From Stenotrophomonas maltophilia (GTDB lineage Bacteria; Pseudomonadota; Gammaproteobacteria; Xanthomonadales; Xanthomonadaceae), in the NCBI GenBank assembly GCA_002363385.1, contig DEVL01000003.1, positions 1,333,748-1,397,747 of the forward strand: 64,000 nucleotides of DNA, written 5' to 3'. Made by a program: the position numbers and the translations under genes. Positions 61,320-64,000 of the stretch are shown in pieces. Each line of letters opens with the position of its first letter. The stretch's first letter is position 1. Below the pieces are notes generated by a model. That model ran no database searches, was not told the origin of the DNA, and worked only from the letters and a program-made list of their open reading frames with translations.

Positions 61320-61342
61320 GTAGATCCACGCCATGCGTGGAT
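61320..61342 (+). repeat. GTAG-type REP (SMAG-like), forward unit of a pair
   Basis: GTAG, then ATCCACGC, CAT loop, GCGTGGAT, a perfect 8-bp stem. It differs from the unit at 61274 at one stem base. The 23-bp gap between the two has no other feature. Confidence 0.65.
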
Positions 61343-61411
61343 TGCTCTCAGTGCCGCCCTCATGACCGCCTGACGCACGCCGCTGCCTGCGCCATCCACC
61401 CCCCCCAAACG

Positions 61412-61439
61412 CAGACAGCGGCCCGAAGGCCGCTGTCTG
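61412..61439. terminator. terminator between the glucan operon and rne
   Basis: A perfect 12-bp stem (CAGACAGCGGCC / GGCCGCTGTCTG) with loop CGAA, followed by TTTGTT on the plus strand. It lies between convergent genes and probably serves the plus-strand operon; the minus side lacks a good T-run. Confidence 0.8.
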
Positions 61440-61462
61440 TTTGTTGCGTCACTCACTCAGGA

Positions 61463-64000
61463 TCAGAGCGTGTCTTTCTTTTCCTGGTCGGCCTTGTCGC
61501 CTTCCTCGGCCTGCGGGGCATCGGTGGGGATGTCCTCGCGGGCTTCGGCCTGCGCGGCCTGTTCGGCGGCGTTGGTCGCGGCCGGGGTTTCGCTGGCGGC
61601 CGAACCGAACAGCTGACCGTTGTGCACGACCGGGCCGGCCGGGGCCGATTCGGTGCGGGCCTGCGGCGCTGTCGGCTGTGCCGGGGCCTGGGTCGCATCG
61701 ACGGCATCCAGCATGCTGGTCTGCACCGGTGCGACGGTCGGCTCCTTCACTTCCTGCGGGGCGGTCTCAACGACGGGAGCCACCGGTGCAGCAACCGGGG
61801 CCGGGGCGGTCGCCGCCGGAGCAGCCGGTGCAACTACCGGAGCCGGAGCTACCGGAGCAGCAACCGGAGCCGGGGCGGCCGGAGCAGCGACCGGGGCCGG
61901 AGCCACCGGAGCGGCGACCGGAGCCGCGACCGGAGCCGGAGCTACCGGAGCAGCAACCGGAGCCGGAGCTACCGGAGCAGCAACCGGAGCCGGAGCAGCA
62001 ACCGGAGCCGGAGCAGCAACCGGAGCCGCCGCCGGAGCCGGCTTCGGGCTTTCCACGAACGGCACCGGGTCGTTGTAGGAGGCCGGGGCCTTCTCAGCGA
62101 CCGGCTCGACAGCCGGAGCAGCCGCCTTCTCAACGACCGGGGTCGGGACCTTCTCGGCCGCCGGTGCAGGCACCGGGGCCGGGGCCGGCTCGGCATGACC
62201 GGCGGTCACGACCGGGCTGCTGACCACGGCGACCGGAGCGGCGGCAGCAACTGCCGCCACCGGGGCCGGGCGCGGGGCCTGGACCGGTGCAGGGGTAGCG
62301 GCCGGCGCGTTGCTGGATTCGTCGTCAAACTCGAATTCCGGCTGCGGCTGACCATGGTTGGCGACCTGACGCTCGGCCGGGGCAGCGTTGCCGCCGTCCT
62401 GATCGCCGTCCTGGTCGTCGCCCTCGTCATCCAGACCGTTGTCATCACCGTTCAGGCCATCGCTGCCGGCAGCCTGCTCGCCATTGCCACGACGACGACG
62501 ACGGCCGCCGCGACGACCGCGACGACGGCGTGAAGCGCCTTCGCCGGTACCGTCTTCAGCATTGGCTGGCGCGTCACCCTGTTCGGTGGCGTCGGTGTCG
62601 CTCCGCTGTGCATCCTCGGCCGGGGCGGCCTTGGCCGTTTCCTGAACGTGGGCGGCCGGTGCGGCGGCATCGGTGGTCACCACGGCCGCCGCGGCGATCA
62701 CGGCGGCGTCGGCAGCGACCGGTGCAGCGGGGGTCGGCTTCGATGCATCGGCCTGCGGCTGGCGCGCGGGCTTCTCGCTCATGGCTGGCTTGTCGCCGTC
62801 GTTCTGCTGCGGTTTGGCCTGGCCGTTCTGGCCCTGCTTCTGCTTCAGCTTCGGCTGCTGCTGGTCATTGCGCGATTCATTGCGTGGCTTGGCCGGCTGC
62901 TGCTCGTTGCGCGGCTTGCCCTGGCCGGGTGCCTGCACCTGTGCTGCATTGCCATTGGCCGGTGCGGCGGTGTCCTGGCGGCGCTCGTCACGACGCTCAC
63001 CCTTCGGGCCGCGTTCGCCACGCTCACCGCGGTCCTTGCCACGGCCCTGCGCCTGCGAATTGCCGTTTCCACCACGCTCGCCACGCTCATCGCGGCGGCC
63101 GTTGCGGTCCTTGCCGTTGCGGTCCTTGTTGCGACCGTTGCGGTTGCCATCCTGGGCCGAGCGGTTGCTCGGCTGCGGTGCGGCGGCCGGGGCCGGTTCG
63201 CCACCGAAGATGCGCTTGAGCCAACCCACCACGCCGGTTGCCGCCGGGGCGGCAACGGGGGCGGCGACCGGGGCCGGTGCGGCTTCGGGTTCCGGCGCTT
63301 CGCGCACCGGGGCCGGCTGGCTGTGCTTGACCTGGGTCACCACCGGGGCGACCGGGATGTTCAGCTGGGCCTTGGTCAGTGCATGCACCGGCAGCTTGCG
63401 CGGGGTACCGCGCTGGTAGCTCGGCTTGCCGCTTTCTTCGCCCAGCTCGTTCTCACGCAGGCGGGTCACTTCGTAATGCGGGGTGTGCAGCTGCTCGTCG
63501 GCGACGATCACGATCGGCGCGTCATGACGCTGCTCGATCTCGCGCAGCGCGCTGCGCTTTTCGTTGAGCAGGTAATTGGCGATCTCGACCGGGGCCTGGA
63601 CCAGCACCTGCCCGGTGTTCTCCTTCATCGCATGCTCTTCCGCCACGCGGATGATGGACAGCGACAGCGACTCGACGCTGCGCATCCGGCCATGGCCGTC
63701 GCAACGCGGGCAGACGATCTGGCTGGATTCGCCCAGGCTCGGGCGCAGGCGCTGGCGGCTCATTTCCATCAGGCCGAAGCGCGAGATGCGGCCCAGCTGC
63801 ACGCGCGCACGGTCGTACTTGAGCGCGTTCTGCAGGCGGTTCTCGACTTCGCGCTGGTGCTTGTTGGAGGCCATGTCGATGAAATCGATGACCACCAGGC
63901 CACCCAGATCGCGCAGGCGCAGCTGGCGGGCCACTTCTTCGGCCGCTTCCAGGTTGGTCTGGAAGGCGGTGTCCTCGATGTCGCTGCCCTTGGTGGCGCG
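61463..64000 (-). CDS. rne: ribonuclease E, C-terminal part (cut by window end)
   Basis: RNase E is the essential endoribonuclease and degradosome scaffold. About 845 residues are visible, and the frame stays open to base 64000. The catalytic core is seen in GSDIEDTAFQTNLEAAEEVARQ, GGLVVIDFIDM with catalytic aspartate, LGRISRFGLMEMSRQRL and the zinc-link motif CPRCDGHG. After the small domain the sequence becomes an Arg/Gly/Asn/Gln-rich, then Pro/Ala/Val-rich scaffold. The latter includes a long PAPVAAPVA repeat tract encoded around 61786-62040. The S1 domain and N terminus lie outside the window. Confidence 0.95.
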   Translation of the reverse strand, partial: RATKGSDIEDTAFQTNLEAAEEVARQLRLRDLGGLVVIDFIDMASNKHQREVENRLQNALKYDRARVQLGRISRFGLMEMSRQRLRPSLGESSQIVCPRCDGHGRMRSVESLSLSIIRVAEEHAMKENTGQVLVQAPVEIANYLLNEKRSALREIEQRHDAPIVIVADEQLHTPHYEVTRLRENELGEESGKPSYQRGTPRKLPVHALTKAQLNIPVAPVVTQVKHSQPAPVREAPEPEAAPAPVAAPVAAPAATGVVGWLKRIFGGEPAPAAAPQPSNRSAQDGNRNGRNKDRNGKDRNGRRDERGERGGNGNSQAQGRGKDRGERGERGPKGERRDERRQDTAAPANGNAAQVQAPGQGKPRNEQQPAKPRNESRNDQQQPKLKQKQGQNGQAKPQQNDGDKPAMSEKPARQPQADASKPTPAAPVAADAAVIAAAAVVTTDAAAPAAHVQETAKAAPAEDAQRSDTDATEQGDAPANAEDGTGEGASRRRRGRRGGRRRRRGNGEQAAGSDGLNGDDNGLDDEGDDQDGDQDGGNAAPAERQVANHGQPQPEFEFDDESSNAPAATPAPVQAPRPAPVAAVAAAAPVAVVSSPVVTAGHAEPAPAPVPAPAAEKVPTPVVEKAAAPAVEPVAEKAPASYNDPVPFVESPKPAPAAAPVAAPAPVAAPAPVAAPVAPAPVAAPVAPAPVAAPVAAPVAPAPVAAPAAPAPVAAPVAPAPVVAPAAPAATAPAPVAAPVAPVVETAPQEVKEPTVAPVQTSMLDAVDATQAPAQPTAPQARTESAPAGPVVHNGQLFGSAASETPAATNAAEQAAQAEAREDIPTDAPQAEEGDKADQEKKDTL
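61786..62040 (-). repeat. PAPVAAPVA coding repeats in rne
   Basis: Tandem GC-rich units of about 27 bp (core ACCGGAGCAGCAACCGGAGC on the plus strand) encode alternating Pro-Ala-Val residues in the RNase E scaffold region. Near-identical copies around 61936-61990 point to recent tandem duplication. Confidence 0.7.

Overview
The window is a high-GC chromosomal segment from a gammaproteobacterium of the Xanthomonadaceae, most likely Stenotrophomonas or a close relative. The evidence is: argC-argH-yciI-proB-proA order; a pga (xag/hms) exopolysaccharide operon next to an FhaB/FhaC two-partner adhesin, a neighbourhood remembered from Xanthomonas; an Oar-like TonB receptor in a LacI-controlled sugar locus; and several short GTAG-type palindromes resembling the SMAG/REP elements of Stenotrophomonas maltophilia. 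No prophage, insertion sequence or CRISPR array was seen.

Layout. 1-4679 (+): end of argC, argH, a YciI protein, proB and proA (arginine and proline synthesis). 4712-10382 (-): pgaD, pgaC, pgaB, pgaA for poly-N-acetylglucosamine synthesis, partial deacetylation and export. 10730-11947 (-): an MFS transporter. 12354-24944 (+): fhaC, a 2,992-residue fhaB adhesin, then four small envelope proteins, three of them paralogous lipoproteins. 24975-25267 (-): two identical tRNA-Pro(CGG) genes. 25316-28219 (-): cydX, cydB, cydA, with cydD-cydC divergent at 28446-31846 (+). 31877-33615 (-): a cold-shock/DUF1294 fusion and a MetX-family acyltransferase. 33689-40534 (-): the complete ccmABCDEFGHI cytochrome c maturation operon. 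40637-42609 (+): aminotransferase and omega-amidase pair. 42710-43144 (+): a small secreted protein. 43303-47026 (-): rluB, scpB, scpA. 47373-47938 (+): yciI and bolA. 48102-61227 (+): LacI regulator, TonB receptor, GH144 lipoprotein, ABC importer parts, a large glycoside-hydrolase-like protein and a secreted endonuclease/phosphatase-fold protein. 61463-64000 (-): RNase E, cut by the window end.

Three points deserve most attention. First, the pgaABCD promoter carries a perfect CRP/Clp-type site (TGTGA-N6-TCACA), the fha promoter carries a one-mismatch version, and both share a 17-bp motif (TGCGTCAAAA-N3-TGAC), so polysaccharide and adhesin may be controlled together. Second, the fha locus ends in an array of three paralogous cysteine-containing lipoproteins interleaved with a secreted orphan protein. 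These have no assigned function and could be accessory or protective factors for the adhesin. Third, the LacI locus looks like an uptake and degradation system for a beta-glucan, with consensus LacI-family operators upstream of both lacI and the glycosidase/ABC operon. The GH144 enzyme points to beta-1,2-glucans such as osmoregulated periplasmic glucans. A perfect FNR box (TTGAT-N4-ATCAA) lies upstream of cydA.

All family assignments come from reading motifs. No database search was run.
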